From assembly GCF_028826155.1 (NCBI RefSeq), contig NZ_JAQGPN010000001.1, positions 1,493,501 to 1,557,500 of the forward strand: 64,000 bases of DNA, in the 5' to 3' direction. Source of the stretch: Mesorhizobium shangrilense (GTDB taxonomy: Bacteria > Pseudomonadota > Alphaproteobacteria > Rhizobiales > Rhizobiaceae). Of this stretch, positions 35,501 through 44,254 are shown piece after piece; positions within the stretch are counted from its first letter, which is position 1, and every line of letters begins with the position of its first letter. A program made the translations under genes and the position numbers. The notes below the pieces were generated by a model that had not been told where the DNA came from, searched no databases, and saw nothing but the letters and a program-made list of their open reading frames with translations.

Positions 35501-36750
35501 ACCCCCGCATTGATAAGGCCAAGTGGGTCGGCAACGCGAGTGAAGGCGCCATTGTCGTTGCGCCAGGCGCCAATCGTGTTCGCGCCCCCGCCGGTGTTGT
35601 CGCGATCGAGGATGTCGAGATCACCGTCACCGTCGTAGTCCACGACGTAGAGCGAAAGCGTGGTCATGAGCTGACCACTGAAATCGGCTGTCGCGAACGG
35701 CGTTCCGGCAGTGTTTGCGTTAGCGACATTCGTGAACGAGCCGCTTCCGTTGTTCTGCAGATATCCGAAGCCGCTGCCTGGCGTGTTGCCTGCCTGGTAC
35801 AGGAAGTCGACGTCGCCATCACTGTCGAAGTCTCCGGCGATCATGCGTCCTTCGCCGGACCCGCCATTGATCTGTCCCAGCGGATCTGCGGCCAGCGTGA
35901 ATGCGCCGTTGTCGTTCCGCCATGCAGCCAGTCCGCCGGCTGGGTCGCGATCGATGATGTCGACGTCGCCGTCATTGTCGTAGTCCACGACAAAGAGGCT
36001 GTTCAGTTGCTGCCCGGAGAAATTGAAGGTGACGAATGGCGTCCCGGCGGAGTTGGCATTCGTGTAATTGAAGAAAGTGCCGTCGCCGTTGTTCCGAAAG
36101 TATCCGAAGCCGGAGCCCGCCGTATTGCCGGACTGATAAAGAACATCGATGTTGCCGTCTCCGTCGAAGTCGCCAAACACCATTCGGCCTTCGCCGGATC
36201 CGCTGTTTATTTGACCCAGCGGGTCGGCTCCCTCCGTGAACTTGACCGCGAGAAGCCCCGGATAGGCAGCGAGCGCGGCGGGTGGCGCAAAGAGATGGAT
36301 TTCACCGTGCTGCGTGCGGACATCAAGGTCCCAGCACCCGCCCAGCTCCGCCGAGCCCACTTTGGAACTGGAGGCGGCGACATTCGCACCCGTCGCCGCC
36401 GCAAACCGGTCGATGAAGCTGCGGCCTGCCGCGTCGGCCCCCGTCTCGCAACCATAGAGCAGGATGTCGGCTCCCGGGGCCAGCGCCTCGCCGATCGATG
36501 CGAGTTCCTTCGCGCTCTCGTCCAATGCAGGTCCGTCGATGACACGGCCGCCGAGCAGGATCGCGCCCGGCTGCCCGTGCGAGAGCACGTGCATTGCTTC
36601 GTAGCCGGCCTTGCCCATTGCCCAGCCGGCAATCCGGCCAAGCCCTTCGGTCCCGGGCTCGAGGCGCACGATCTCTGCGCTCTCCGACACTGACGAAAGG
36701 AGCGCGTCGACATCAGCCAACGCGCCATCGACGATGACGACGGTCTTCAT
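29515..36750 (-). CDS. Giant RTX/VCBS surface or secreted protein with DUF4347
   Basis: About 2,411 residues. In order: DUF4347 (1-165); FG-GAP/VCBS calcium-binding repeats (about 173-507, FGDFDGDGNIDVLYQSGN units); an SbsA-type Ig domain (520-623, TPADDATNVSP); about ten cadherin/VCBS-like modules (640-1920, e.g. NDAPVFxGxGP); a VCBS domain (2010-2117); RTX nonapeptides (2120-2163, GNDLLNGGRGLD); and a C-terminal helical domain seen in rhizobial type I secretion substrates. It probably leaves the cell by a type I exporter, which is not in the window, and acts in adhesion or biofilm. ATG 36750 was chosen because DUF4347 begins at once (MKTVVIVDGALAD). Confidence 0.88.
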   Translation of the reverse strand: MKTVVIVDGALADVDALLSSVSESAEIVRLEPGTEGLGRIAGWAMGKAGYEAMHVLSHGQPGAILLGGRVIDGPALDESAKELASIGEALAPGADILLYGCETGADAAGRSFIDRFAAATGANVAASSSKVGSAELGGCWDLDVRTQHGEIHLFAPPAALAAYPGLLAVKFTEGADPLGQINSGSGEGRMVFGDFDGDGNIDVLYQSGNTAGSGFGYFRNNGDGTFFNYTNANSAGTPFVTFNFSGQQLNSLFVVDYDNDGDVDIIDRDPAGGLAAWRNDNGAFTLAADPLGQINGGSGEGRMIAGDFDSDGDVDFLYQAGNTPGSGFGYLQNNGSGSFTNVANANTAGTPFATADFSGQLMTTLSLYVVDYDGDGDLDILDRDNTGGGANTIGAWRNDNGAFTRVADPLGLINAGVAEGRMQFGDFDSDGDIDILYQAGNTAGVGFGYIRNDGSSFTTLTNANAAGTPFAGFDFAGQQLTNLFVVDYDNDGDLDILDRDPAGGLGVWIQGSDSGGDGSPPVIVSTTPADDATNVSPTANLVVTFDEAVTKGSGNIYIVRLSDNVAVQTIAVTSAQVTGSGTTWTIDPPADLAASTYYGVRIEAGAFVDMDGAIHAGITDATQFSFITGTSALPPIIANLSGDSVAFTENGPAVLLDAGSNATVTDGDSANFSGGALTVSIVANGNASEDVLGFAAWVSLSAGMTVGSVVSVSGEQVGTITANGISGNALVVSLNSAATPARVQELVRALTYANADGLDPGTATRSVQVTLSDGAGGTSAAQTVTVVVAAVNDAPVVTVPGNISVTEDVASAVTGISFSDVDAGSANVTVTLSVPSGSLSATSGGGVTVGGTASALTLTGSIANINAFIAASNLAFTTAANATGEVTLTVSIDDGGNTGSGGTQTDSATVPLQVSAVNDAPTITAPTTIAVDEDVAKALSGISFADVDAGSGAVTATFSVPSGALAATSGGGVTVGGTGSALTLTGSIANINAFVAAGGVSFTTAANATADVTLTVTIDDGGNTGTGSSLTASTTVTLDVSAVNDAPVNTVPTAQDTDKDVGLVFSSGNLNLISISDVDAGSGSVEVTLTATNGVLSLSGVAGLTFSAGDGTGDGMMKFQGTVADINAALNGLTFTPTADHVGAASIEITTDDLGMTGGAALTDTDTIDITVNQVGPEVVSVQATSPDGGYKAGDTITLTMTFDQIVTVNGTPTLLLETGATDRVATYSGGSGTDTLTFTYTVLSGDVSADLDYQSASALALNGATIQSADSGRDAVLTLPAPGGANSIGGQSNIVVDTVAPAVTSVGVPASATYVAGQNLDFTVNFSEAVTVDTSSGTPRIAITLDTGGTVYADYLSGSGTGALVFRYTVAAGQQDMTGISVGAAIDANGGSIADATGNAAVTPLNSVGSTVGVRVDAVNDAPVFSGVGPAVTAVEQTWVLLDSNISVFDSELAAASNYRGSTLTLMREGGANADDSFGFDLPAADYLAANGVITALNGRGDFATYSISGGVLTVTFAGQDTNVFQPFVDAVLRHITYQNTSDAPPASVVLEYAFADGNQGQQGSGGSQTGTAQITVNITPVNDAPVLAGLAPVSFVEDADAVRVAADATISDVDLDPMADSNGDYGGATLTITLQGGGTPEDVLSLSGAFFDNGGILTDGDNDFGTITNAGGVLTIHFTSSPALATSQVVNSVLRSITYANTSDTPPGGVQLLVAFNDGSGAADGTVSHLVDVAITATNDTPVFANVGPAVTTVEQAAPVVLDADITVSDPELDAANGGSGDYAGASLTVSRQGGASADDQFSLVSGPGFSVTGGAIDDGNGQTVATFTSTGGVLTINFTSQEAPATSALVDAIIRSVSYTNSSDAPPASVVLEYAFADGNQGAQGGGGLATGVAQITVNITPVEDAPTGAPTTVLANGTEDTPYVVSVADLLLGFSDPDGDALSIANLASSVGTVTDNGDNTFTIALPANFNGAVNLTYDVIDGNGGVLPATQGFAVAPVSDDTVIGGAVTGQVVEAAAGDPGTPTATGSLTAADPDNPAAGFAPIAAGTRSIFGYGAFEMTAGGTWTYTLDNAHPKVDGLAAGETLTDRFVVTAADGTPQLIVVTIVGADDGGTTAGTSGNDRLVGASADDILNGLGGDDVLEGRGGNDLLNGGRGLDTAFFAGDLAGYQLTRLADGTVEIVDIDPADGDDGTDILSGIELLQFGSAAPVTIGSLVGQPDWSLEIDDVALVAATWQLFMGALPTEGGFEFLVLSQTNPTDLNDPYYAGFNLENLYLNFAANLATGNPDGIAWFAAEYGDLSYEAAVQKAFAAIVTSGAHVAAGSDPAVALAFFLNAESFFEQVAMERVAGPGVDLDDAAKIVMLGSMLYEAVRSDLGPYGEAVNDFAAIVQASGQAEDFGGSLFAVA
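31010..34345 (-). repeat. Direct repeats inside the giant gene
   Basis: Near-identical DNA blocks recur: about 31,010-31,175 and 31,985-32,150 (both holding GCGAAGGCGTATTCCAGGAC), and a more diverged pair at about 33,605-33,860 and 33,990-34,230. They encode equivalent cadherin/VCBS modules and could recombine to change module number. Confidence 0.7.
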
Positions 36751-36937
36751 GATCGTGCAGTGCCCCCCACCCAGATGTGCAAGTAATTGCCCAAGCACTA
36801 CCGGGACACGGATTGTGTGTCGAGTAAACGCGAGCGGAAATGCAATCGGTGCGCGAATCTTGCGTCGCTGTGTTGCGTCAGCGCCGCATCCGGCCGCGAC
36901 CGAATTTCTTCGAACAAGGTTAGCCTCCCGTTAATGT

Positions 36938-39900
36938 ATGTCCCGCAAAGTGCCGCCCCGGAGGAAGCGCTCTTCAATGAGGGGGCGTTCGCGGGGTGAC
37001 GACGGAATGTCTGAGGGGACTGTCTCGGAAGGGAGGCGGCGCGGCGCCGCGCCTGAGGAACCGGGCGCTGGCGGCGGCGGCGATCCCGACGATCTCATAG
37101 AACTCGGCCGCGGCCGGCCGCTGGGCGGCGAGGCAAGCTCTCCGTCCAGCGACATGCAACGTGTGCTCGACGCGATGTCCATTGGCGTGGTGCTGCTCGA
37201 TTCGGAGCTCAACGCGGAGATCATCAACAAGACCTTCCACGATATCTGGTCCCTGCAGCCGGACCAGCTCGAGGTCGGCGCGCCTTTCCGCGCGCTGATG
37301 GACATCAACCGGTGCAATGGCTTCTACGACGTAGAGGACGGCGGCTGGGAGGACTATGTCGCCTGGCGGCTCGACGAGATCCGTGCCGGCGACGTGCAGC
37401 CTCGCGAGTTCCATCGCGCCGACGGCCGCACCCTCATCTACTCGGTGACGACGCTCTCGGGCGGCAAGCGGCTCGTGTGCTACTACGACGTCAGCGAGAT
37501 CAAGCGCCGCGAGGCCGAGGCGGAGCAGGCGCACAGCCAACTCGCCAGCGTGCTGGACTCGCTGCCGGCGGGCGTTCTCATCCATGACCGGGACGACCGC
37601 TTCGTCTATGCCAATGAACGGCTCAGGGCGTTCCTCCCCGAACTCGAGCCGGTCTGGAAACCGACGAAGACCTTCCGCGATGCGGCCGAGCTCGGCCACA
37701 GCATGGGCTTCTTCCGCAGCAGCGGCGACGCCGCGGTCGACGCGCTCTACGACACAGACCGTGACGCATGGATCGCAGCCTTCATGGCGCGGCATCGCGA
37801 GCCGCACGTGACCTTCGAGCGTCGCAATCCGGACGGCCGCTGGTTCCAGGTGACGGATGCGTGGACCAGCGACGGCATCTTCGTCGGGGTGCGCGTCGAC
37901 ATCACCGAGCTGAAGGAGAGGGAAGAACAACTGCGCGCGTCGATGCGCGAGAACGAGGTGTTCCGCAGCCTCATCGACAACCTGCCTGTCGCCATCTACG
38001 CCAAGAAGCCGGATCTTTCGACCTTCTACGTCAACAAGACGTGGTCGGATCTCACCGGTGTTCCCGCCGAGTTCGCGATCGGCAGGAACGATGTCGATTT
38101 CTTCGGAGCGGAAGGCGAGGTGCTGGCGGCGGCCGACCTGGAAATCCTCGCAACCAGAGAGATGCGGGAGATCGAGGAGACGCTGACCTCGCCGGATGGC
38201 TCGGTTCGGCGCCAGCTCGCCCGCAAAAGCACCTTCACCGCATCGGACGGATCGCTCTATCTCGGCGGGTCGACCATAGACATCACCGACCAGAAGCAGC
38301 GCGAGCAGGAGCTGCACGACGCGCGCCAGCGCGCCGTGGTGGCCGATCGCGCCAAGTCCGAGTTCCTCGCCAACATGAGCCATGAGATTCGCACGCCGAT
38401 GAACGGCGTGCTCGGCATGGCCGAGCTGCTCTCGAAATCGGAGCTCACGTCCAAGCAGCGCACCTTCACCGACATCATCGTCAAGTCGGGCAACGCGCTG
38501 CTGACCATCATCAACGACATTCTCGACTTCTCGAAGATCGACGCCGGCCAGCTGACGCTCGACCCGGGACCCTTCAACCTCGCCGAGGCGGTCGAGGATG
38601 TCGCCACCCTGCTGTCGACCCGGGCGAAGGAGAAGGATCTCGAACTGATCGTACGCGTCCAGCAGGGGCTGCGGGAGGAGTTCGTCGGCGATGTCGGGCG
38701 GCTGCGGCAGATCATCACCAACATGGTCGGCAATGCGGTGAAGTTCACCGAGGCGGGGCATGTGCTGATAGACGTCAGCGGCGAGGGCGACTCCCAGACA
38801 ACGAAGCTGAAGTTCAGCATCACCGATACCGGCATCGGCATACCGCCCGACAAGCTGGAACTGGTCTTCGACAAGTTCAGCCAGGTGGACGCTTCCTCGA
38901 CCCGTCGTCACGAGGGCACCGGGCTCGGCCTCGCCATCACCTCGCGCCTGGTGCAGTTGATGGGCGGCGAGATCGGCGTAGAGAGCCAGGTGGGGGAGGG
39001 CTCGACCTTCTGGTTCACCGTCGAGCTGCCCAACTCGGCAGCCAAGGCGCGCCGGGTCGTGATGCCCATCGACGTGACCGGGGCGCGGGTGCTGGTGGTC
39101 GACGACAATGCAGCAAACCGCACGATCCTCTCCGAGCAGATGCGGTCCTGGACCTTCGATTCCTGCGCCGCCGAAAGCGGGCCGGAGGCGATCCAGGTGC
39201 TCAAGGCGGTTTCGGGCATGGGCATGGCGGTCGACTGCGTCGTGCTCGACTTCCAGATGCCGGGCATGAACGGCGCCCAGGTGGCGCGCATGATCCGTCA
39301 GACTCCCGAATTTGCGGACACGCCCATCGTCATGCTGACGTCCGTCGATCACTCGCAGGCGAACTATCGCGACTTGATGATCGAGGCGCATATCGTCAAG
39401 CCGGCGCGCTCGTCGGAATTGCTGGAATCGCTTGTCTCAGCGATACAGAAGCGCCACGCAAAGCAGCGCGGAATCGAGCCTGTGCCGCGGGCGGCGCGGG
39501 GTTCGGCGGCGTTGCCCCATGCCGCAGCAAGCCCCGTCCATACCGAGACGCGGTTCGGCGCGGGGCGCGATGCCGAAAAGACAGGCGGGCGCCTCGACAT
39601 CCTTGTCGCCGAGGACAACGAGGTCAACCAGCTGGTCTTCACGCAGATCCTGCAGGAAACGCCGCACCGGTTCGAGATCGTGCCCAACGGCAGGCTTGCG
39701 GTCGAAGCCGCGAAAAAATTCAAGCCGCGCATGATCCTCATGGACATCTCGATGCCGGAAATGAACGGGCTCGAGGCAACCGCCGCAATCCGTGAAGCGG
39801 AGGCGGTGACGGGAGACCATGTCCCGATCGTCGGCGTGACGGCGCATGCGCTGAAGGGCGACCGTGAGCGTTGCATCGACGCCGGCATGGACGACTACCT

Positions 39901-39985
39901 CGCCAAGCCCATCAGCCCCAAGGCGTTGCTCGACAAGATCGCCCGCTGGATCGAGGGGGTCGCCCTGGAGGTTCGATCCGGCTGA
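36938..39985 (+). CDS. Cytoplasmic hybrid histidine kinase with PAS domains and two receivers
   Basis: About 1,015 residues with no membrane segment. PAS-type domains lie at about 75-190, 195-325 and 330-455. The phosphoacceptor is NMSHEIRTPMNGVLGMAELL, followed by an ATPase with FSITDTGIGIPPDKL and GTGLGLAI. Receiver 1 has VVDDNAAN and VVLDFQMPGMNG; receiver 2 has VAEDNEVN and ILMDISMPEMNG. The start is uncertain: ATGs at 36938 and 37007 both give the full core. It stands between the giant gene and pstS. Signal and output are unknown. Confidence 0.88.
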   Translation: MSRKVPPRRKRSSMRGRSRGDDGMSEGTVSEGRRRGAAPEEPGAGGGGDPDDLIELGRGRPLGGEASSPSSDMQRVLDAMSIGVVLLDSELNAEIINKTFHDIWSLQPDQLEVGAPFRALMDINRCNGFYDVEDGGWEDYVAWRLDEIRAGDVQPREFHRADGRTLIYSVTTLSGGKRLVCYYDVSEIKRREAEAEQAHSQLASVLDSLPAGVLIHDRDDRFVYANERLRAFLPELEPVWKPTKTFRDAAELGHSMGFFRSSGDAAVDALYDTDRDAWIAAFMARHREPHVTFERRNPDGRWFQVTDAWTSDGIFVGVRVDITELKEREEQLRASMRENEVFRSLIDNLPVAIYAKKPDLSTFYVNKTWSDLTGVPAEFAIGRNDVDFFGAEGEVLAAADLEILATREMREIEETLTSPDGSVRRQLARKSTFTASDGSLYLGGSTIDITDQKQREQELHDARQRAVVADRAKSEFLANMSHEIRTPMNGVLGMAELLSKSELTSKQRTFTDIIVKSGNALLTIINDILDFSKIDAGQLTLDPGPFNLAEAVEDVATLLSTRAKEKDLELIVRVQQGLREEFVGDVGRLRQIITNMVGNAVKFTEAGHVLIDVSGEGDSQTTKLKFSITDTGIGIPPDKLELVFDKFSQVDASSTRRHEGTGLGLAITSRLVQLMGGEIGVESQVGEGSTFWFTVELPNSAAKARRVVMPIDVTGARVLVVDDNAANRTILSEQMRSWTFDSCAAESGPEAIQVLKAVSGMGMAVDCVVLDFQMPGMNGAQVARMIRQTPEFADTPIVMLTSVDHSQANYRDLMIEAHIVKPARSSELLESLVSAIQKRHAKQRGIEPVPRAARGSAALPHAAASPVHTETRFGAGRDAEKTGGRLDILVAEDNEVNQLVFTQILQETPHRFEIVPNGRLAVEAAKKFKPRMILMDISMPEMNGLEATAAIREAEAVTGDHVPIVGVTAHALKGDRERCIDAGMDDYLAKPISPKALLDKIARWIEGVALEVRSG

Positions 39986-40097
39986 GCAAGGGGCAGCGAT
40001 GTTCGGGCATCGCATAGTGTCACTCCCTGCATGATGAAGATCGGGGCGTCGCAGCATCCGGTCGCCCGCTCACGCGGCCGGAAAAAGAGACACAAAT

Positions 40098-40115
40098 CTG
40101 TCATCCAACTGTTAC
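40098..40115 (+). promoter_or_regulatory. Pho box (PhoB binding site)
   Basis: CTGTCAT, four bases, CTGTTAC: two seven-base half-sites in direct repeat with correct spacing, 73 bases before the pstS start. One mismatch in the second half. Confidence 0.8.
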
Positions 40116-40187
40116 AGAAGGACGTTAGAGCCTGCCCCGGACGCCAAGGATGGCGCCACGAGATACTTCCGAACAGGAGCAGGCCAC

Positions 40188-41225
40188 ATGAAGAAGTTCC
40201 TCCTCTCGGCGTCAGCCGCGGTCATCGCGGTTGCCGCATCGGCCGGTTACGCGGCCGCCCGCGACCAGGTCCAGATCGCCGGTTCCTCGACCGTCCTTCC
40301 CTACGCCAAGATCGTGGCGGAGACGTTCGGCGAGACGTTCACCAACTTCAAGACGCCGGTCGTCGAATCCGGCGGCAGCGGCGCCGGCATCAAGGAATTC
40401 TGCAAGGGCGTCGGCGAGAACACCATCGACATCGCCAACTCCTCCCGCAAGATGAAGGAGCAGGAACTGCAGTCCTGCGTCGACGCGGGCGTCAAGGAGA
40501 TCGAGGAAGTCAAGCTCGGCTATGACGGCATCGTCTTCGCCACCGACGCAGCCGGTCCCGACTGGGCGCTGACGGCGGAAGACGTCTACAAGGCGCTGGC
40601 CGCCAAGGTCGTCGTCGACGGCAAGCTGGTCGACAACCCGAACACCAAGTGGAACCAGGTCAACCCGAACCTGCCCGAGTGGGATATCGTCGCCTACATC
40701 CCCGGCGAGAAGCACGGCACCCGCGAAGTCTTCGAGGAGAAGCTGCTGATCGCCGGCTGCGAGGCCCTGGGCGGCCCCGAGGCTGCCAAGGCCGACGGCC
40801 TGGACGAGAAGGCCGCCGCCAACGCCTGCAAGGCGGTGCGCAAGGACGGCAAGGCGGTTGATATCGACGGCGACTATTCCGAGACGCTCGCCCGCATCGA
40901 CAGCAACAAGACCGGCGTCGGCGTGTTCGGCCTCTCCTTCTACGAGAACAATGCCGACAAGCTGAAGGTCGCCACCATCGGCGGCATCTCGCCGTCGACC
41001 GAAACCATCGCGTCGGGCGAGTATCCGGTGTCGCGCCCGCTCTATTTCTACGTGAAGAAGGCGCACCTCGGCGTCGTTCCGGGCCTCAAGGAGTATGTCG
41101 AGTTCTTCCTCGACGACCAGATGGTCGGCCCGGAGAGCCCGCTGGCCGACTACGGCCTCGTGCCGGCCCCGGATCCCGAGCGCCAGGAGCAGCGCGACAA
41201 CTTCGCCGCCGGCAAGACGATGTAA
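40188..41225 (+). CDS. pstS: Phosphate ABC transporter substrate-binding protein
   Basis: A 345-residue periplasmic phosphate binder with signal peptide MKKFLLSASAAVIAVAASAG. The phosphate-loop signature IAGSSTVLP and ESGGSGAGIKEF are present, as is GEKHGTREVF. It delivers phosphate to PstCAB. A Pho box lies in front and a hairpin separates it from pstC, so it should be made in excess over the membrane parts. Confidence 0.95.
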   Translation: MKKFLLSASAAVIAVAASAGYAAARDQVQIAGSSTVLPYAKIVAETFGETFTNFKTPVVESGGSGAGIKEFCKGVGENTIDIANSSRKMKEQELQSCVDAGVKEIEEVKLGYDGIVFATDAAGPDWALTAEDVYKALAAKVVVDGKLVDNPNTKWNQVNPNLPEWDIVAYIPGEKHGTREVFEEKLLIAGCEALGGPEAAKADGLDEKAAANACKAVRKDGKAVDIDGDYSETLARIDSNKTGVGVFGLSFYENNADKLKVATIGGISPSTETIASGEYPVSRPLYFYVKKAHLGVVPGLKEYVEFFLDDQMVGPESPLADYGLVPAPDPERQEQRDNFAAGKTM

Positions 41226-41230
41226 TCAGC

Positions 41231-41264
41231 GGAAGGCGGGCTGCCAACGCGCGGCCCGCCTTCC
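41231..41264 (+). terminator. Intercistronic hairpin between pstS and pstC
   Basis: An 11-bp perfect stem (41231-41241 with 41254-41264) and 12-base loop, with no T-run. It probably protects the pstS message or attenuates read-through. Confidence 0.6.
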
Positions 41265-41457
41265 CCTTCGCTTGCATACCTCCGAGCCGTCGACCTTGCG
41301 CAGACGTCGCCCGGCCACGGGTCTTTTCGCAGGGACAAAGATTTCCGGTGAACGTGTGGAATAAGGCGTTGCCTTCTCCGTTCTGTCTGAGGAAAGAGCC
41401 CGACAGGGTCAATTGGGGCGGGTTCGCCTCGCAACGTATCGCGGCTAAGGTGCCTTG

Positions 41458-42921
41458 ATGTCGCCACTGCTCACATCGCTCATCGTGCTTGCGGTTGCCT
41501 TCGCCGCCTTCCTGGTCGCACGGACCAGGGCGGCTGCGCATGAAGGCGGCGAGATCAAGCCGCATTCGCGTGCGCCCTATCACGGGTGGTGGGCGTTCCT
41601 CCTCAGCGGACTCCCCGCCTTCGCCTTCCTCGCCCTGTGGTCGATCGGCTCCTCGATCTATGTCGAGCGCAGCATCCACACGGCGTTGCCGTCCCACGTC
41701 GCCGAATCCGGCGCCAGCGAGACGCTGGCCGTCAGCCTGGTCAGGGGATTGTCGCGGGGCCTCGACCGGCTCGACACGGCTGATCTCGAGCGACTGCCCT
41801 CGACCTTTGCGGAGCTGCGGCCAATCCTCGCCGAAAAGGGCGTCGCGCTGGCGCCCGACACGCAGGACTACATGATCCCGATCGCGGTTGAAACGAACCG
41901 CAGCATCGACAGATTTGGCCTCATCGGCACGGTAGTCGCGATCTTCCTTGCGCTGGCAGGCGCGGTCATCGGCGTGCGCCAGGTGGCGCCGCGGGCGCGG
42001 GCGCGCAACTCCGTCGAGAACCTGATGCTCTGGGGTCTGCTCGGCGCTTCCACCATCGCCATCGTCACCACCATCGGCATCGTCCTGTCGATGCTGTTCC
42101 AGACCATCCAGTTCTTCGAGAGCGTGTCGCTCTCCAACTTCTTCTTCGGCACGGTGTGGGATCCGCGCTTCGCAGCGGCCGGATCGGGCGGTTCCGAGGG
42201 GCAGTTCGGCCTCATCCCGCTGCTGGCCGGCACGCTCTACATCGCGCTGGTCGCCTTGCTTGTGGCGGTGCCGATCGGCCTGATGTCGGCGGTCTACATG
42301 GCCGAGTATGCGACGCCCAGGGTGCGCGCCGTCGTCAAGCCGGCGCTCGAACTCCTGGCCGGCATCCCCACCATCGTCTACGGCATCTTCGCGCTGGTCA
42401 CGCTCGGGCCGTTCCTGCGCGACCTCAGTGCGGCGCTCGCAGGCGGCTCGCCGTTCATCCAGGCCCAGTCGATATTCACCGCCGGTCTCGTCATGGGCGT
42501 CATGCTCATCCCGGTCGTCTCGTCGCTCTCCGACGACATCATCACCGCCGTGCCGCGGGCGCTGCGCGACGGCTCGTTGGGCCTGGGCGCGACCCGCTCC
42601 GAGACGATCAAGCGGGTCATCCTGCCGGCGGCGCTGCCGGGCATCGTCGGCGCTATCCTGCTCACCGCCTCGCGCGCCATCGGCGAAACCATGATCGTCG
42701 TGCTCGCGGCCGGCGTCGCCGCCAACCTTACGCTCAACCCGTTCGAGGCGATGACGACGATCACCGTCAAGATCGTCAACCAGCTCACCGGCGACCTCGA
42801 GTTCAACTCGCCGCAGACGCTGGTCGCCTTCGCGCTGGGCATCACCCTGTTCTTCGTCACGCTGGTGATGAACATCGTCGCGCTCTACATCGTCCGCAAG
42901 TACCGGGAGCAGTACGAATGA
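41458..42921 (+). CDS. pstC: Phosphate ABC transporter permease
   Basis: A 487-residue inner-membrane permease. An extended N-terminus with one helix and a periplasmic segment (about 60-150) precedes the usual six-helix core, which carries the EAA loop SLGLGATRSETIKRVILPAA. Its stop overlaps pstA (ATGA). ATG 41458 is preferred; TTG 41455 is adjacent. Confidence 0.93.
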   Translation: MSPLLTSLIVLAVAFAAFLVARTRAAAHEGGEIKPHSRAPYHGWWAFLLSGLPAFAFLALWSIGSSIYVERSIHTALPSHVAESGASETLAVSLVRGLSRGLDRLDTADLERLPSTFAELRPILAEKGVALAPDTQDYMIPIAVETNRSIDRFGLIGTVVAIFLALAGAVIGVRQVAPRARARNSVENLMLWGLLGASTIAIVTTIGIVLSMLFQTIQFFESVSLSNFFFGTVWDPRFAAAGSGGSEGQFGLIPLLAGTLYIALVALLVAVPIGLMSAVYMAEYATPRVRAVVKPALELLAGIPTIVYGIFALVTLGPFLRDLSAALAGGSPFIQAQSIFTAGLVMGVMLIPVVSSLSDDIITAVPRALRDGSLGLGATRSETIKRVILPAALPGIVGAILLTASRAIGETMIVVLAAGVAANLTLNPFEAMTTITVKIVNQLTGDLEFNSPQTLVAFALGITLFFVTLVMNIVALYIVRKYREQYE

Positions 42922-44234
42922 CCGACGTCTCGCTCGGATCGCTCGCCCCAACCGCCGCGCGCCCACGCCGCGACATCGGCATCAAGCGCCGCTACGCCGC
43001 CGAGCGCCGCTTCCGCCTCTACGGCGTGCTGGCCGCCTCGGTGGGCCTCGTCTTCCTGGCGATCATGCTTGTCTCGATCATCGCGAAGGGCCACACCGCC
43101 TTCTGGCAGACGACGGTTAGCCTTCCGATCTCCTTCGATGAAAAGGTCATCGACCCGTCGGGCAAGCGCGCCTCGGATCCGGATGTGCTGATACGGGCGA
43201 ACTATCCCAAACTCGCCGAGAACGCGCTGATCGAGGCGCTGGGGATCGATCCCAAGGACAAGGCTGCGATCCGCAAACTGAAAGGCTTCCTGTCGGACGG
43301 CGTGCGCGTCCAGCTGCGCAACATCGTCGTCGCGGATCCGTCCGTCATCGGCACCACCCGCAACGTCGACCTGCTCGCCGCCGCCAACATCGATTCGGCC
43401 TACAAGGGCCAGATCGACCTCACCGTCGACGAGAAGCGCCGCAAGGTTTCCGACCAGCAGGTTGAGTGGATGAACCGGCTCAAGGCCGAAGGCGCGATGG
43501 CCGAGCGCTTCAACACCGGACTGTTCACCTTCGGCGCCTCCAGCCGGCCCGAGACCTCGGGCGTGGGAGTGGCAATCATCGGCTCACTCTATATGATGGG
43601 GATCGTGCTTCTGCTGGCGCTGCCGATCGGTGTCGCCGCGTCGATCTACCTCGAGGAATTCGCCAAGAAGTCCCGGCTGACCGACCTCATCGAGGTCAAC
43701 ATCAACAACCTCGCTGCCGTGCCGTCGATCGTCTTCGGTCTGCTGGGTCTCGCCGTGTTCGTCAATTTCCTTGGCATGCCGCGCTCTGCGTCGCTGGTCG
43801 GCGGCCTGGTGCTGACGCTGATGACGCTGCCCACCATCATCATCGCCACGCGCGCAGCACTTGCCGCCGTGCCGCCGTCGATCCGATCGGCCGCACTCGG
43901 CCTCGGCGCCTCGAAGATGCAGATGGTGTTCCATCACGTGCTGCCGCTGGCGCTGCCCGGCATCCTGACCGGCACCATCATCGGGCTGGCCCGCGCATTG
44001 GGCGAGACGGCGCCGCTGCTGCTCATCGGCATGGTGGCCTTCGTCGCCGACTATCCGACGACGCCGCTCGATCCGGCGACCGCACTGCCGGTGCAGATCT
44101 ACATGTGGGCCAACGAGGCGGAGCGCGCCTTCGTGGAGCGCATGTCTGGCGCCATCATCATCCTGCTCGTCTTCCTCATGGCGATGAACATCACCGCCAT
44201 CGTCCTGAGACGGAAGTTCGAGCGCCGCTGGTAA
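42918..44234 (+). CDS. pstA: Phosphate ABC transporter permease
   Basis: A 438-residue permease. The first helix ([19 protein letters not shown]) is followed by a large periplasmic insert of the DUF3333 type (about 60-205), typical of alphaproteobacterial PstA. Five further helices follow, with the EAA loop [20 protein letters not shown]. The ATG overlaps the pstC stop. Confidence 0.93.
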   Translation: MTDVSLGSLAPTAARPRRDIGIKRRYAAERRFRLYGVLAASVGLVFLAIMLVSIIAKGHTAFWQTTVSLPISFDEKVIDPSGKRASDPDVLIRANYPKLAENALIEALGIDPKDKAAIRKLKGFLSDGVRVQLRNIVVADPSVIGTTRNVDLLAAANIDSAYKGQIDLTVDEKRRKVSDQQVEWMNRLKAEGAMAERFNTGLFTFGASSRPETSGVGVAIIGSLYMMGIVLLLALPIGVAASIYLEEFAKKSRLTDLIEVNINNLAAVPSIVFGLLGLAVFVNFLGMPRSASLVGGLVLTLMTLPTIIIATRAALAAVPPSIRSAALGLGASKMQMVFHHVLPLALPGILTGTIIGLARALGETAPLLLIGMVAFVADYPTTPLDPATALPVQIYMWANEAERAFVERMSGAIIILLVFLMAMNITAIVLRRKFERRW

Positions 44235-44254
44235 GGCTAGGGGAAAGTGACGAT

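Noticed and set aside
29374..36693. Long open frames (up to 737 residues) on the plus strand across the giant gene
   Set aside because: They are antisense shadows: Arg/Gly/Asp-rich, no recognisable domains, and fully explained by the repeat-rich minus-strand gene.
29515..36750. Possible CRISPR or tandem-repeat array
   Set aside because: The repeats are long, diverged and in frame, and encode protein modules; no regular spacers.
36974..39391. An 805-residue frame antisense to the hybrid kinase
   Set aside because: Leu/Asp/Arg-rich shadow of a confident kinase with clear motifs in every domain.
41086..42966. A 626-residue frame antisense to pstC
   Set aside because: Arg/Asp/Gly-rich low-complexity composition; pstC on the other strand has all permease features.
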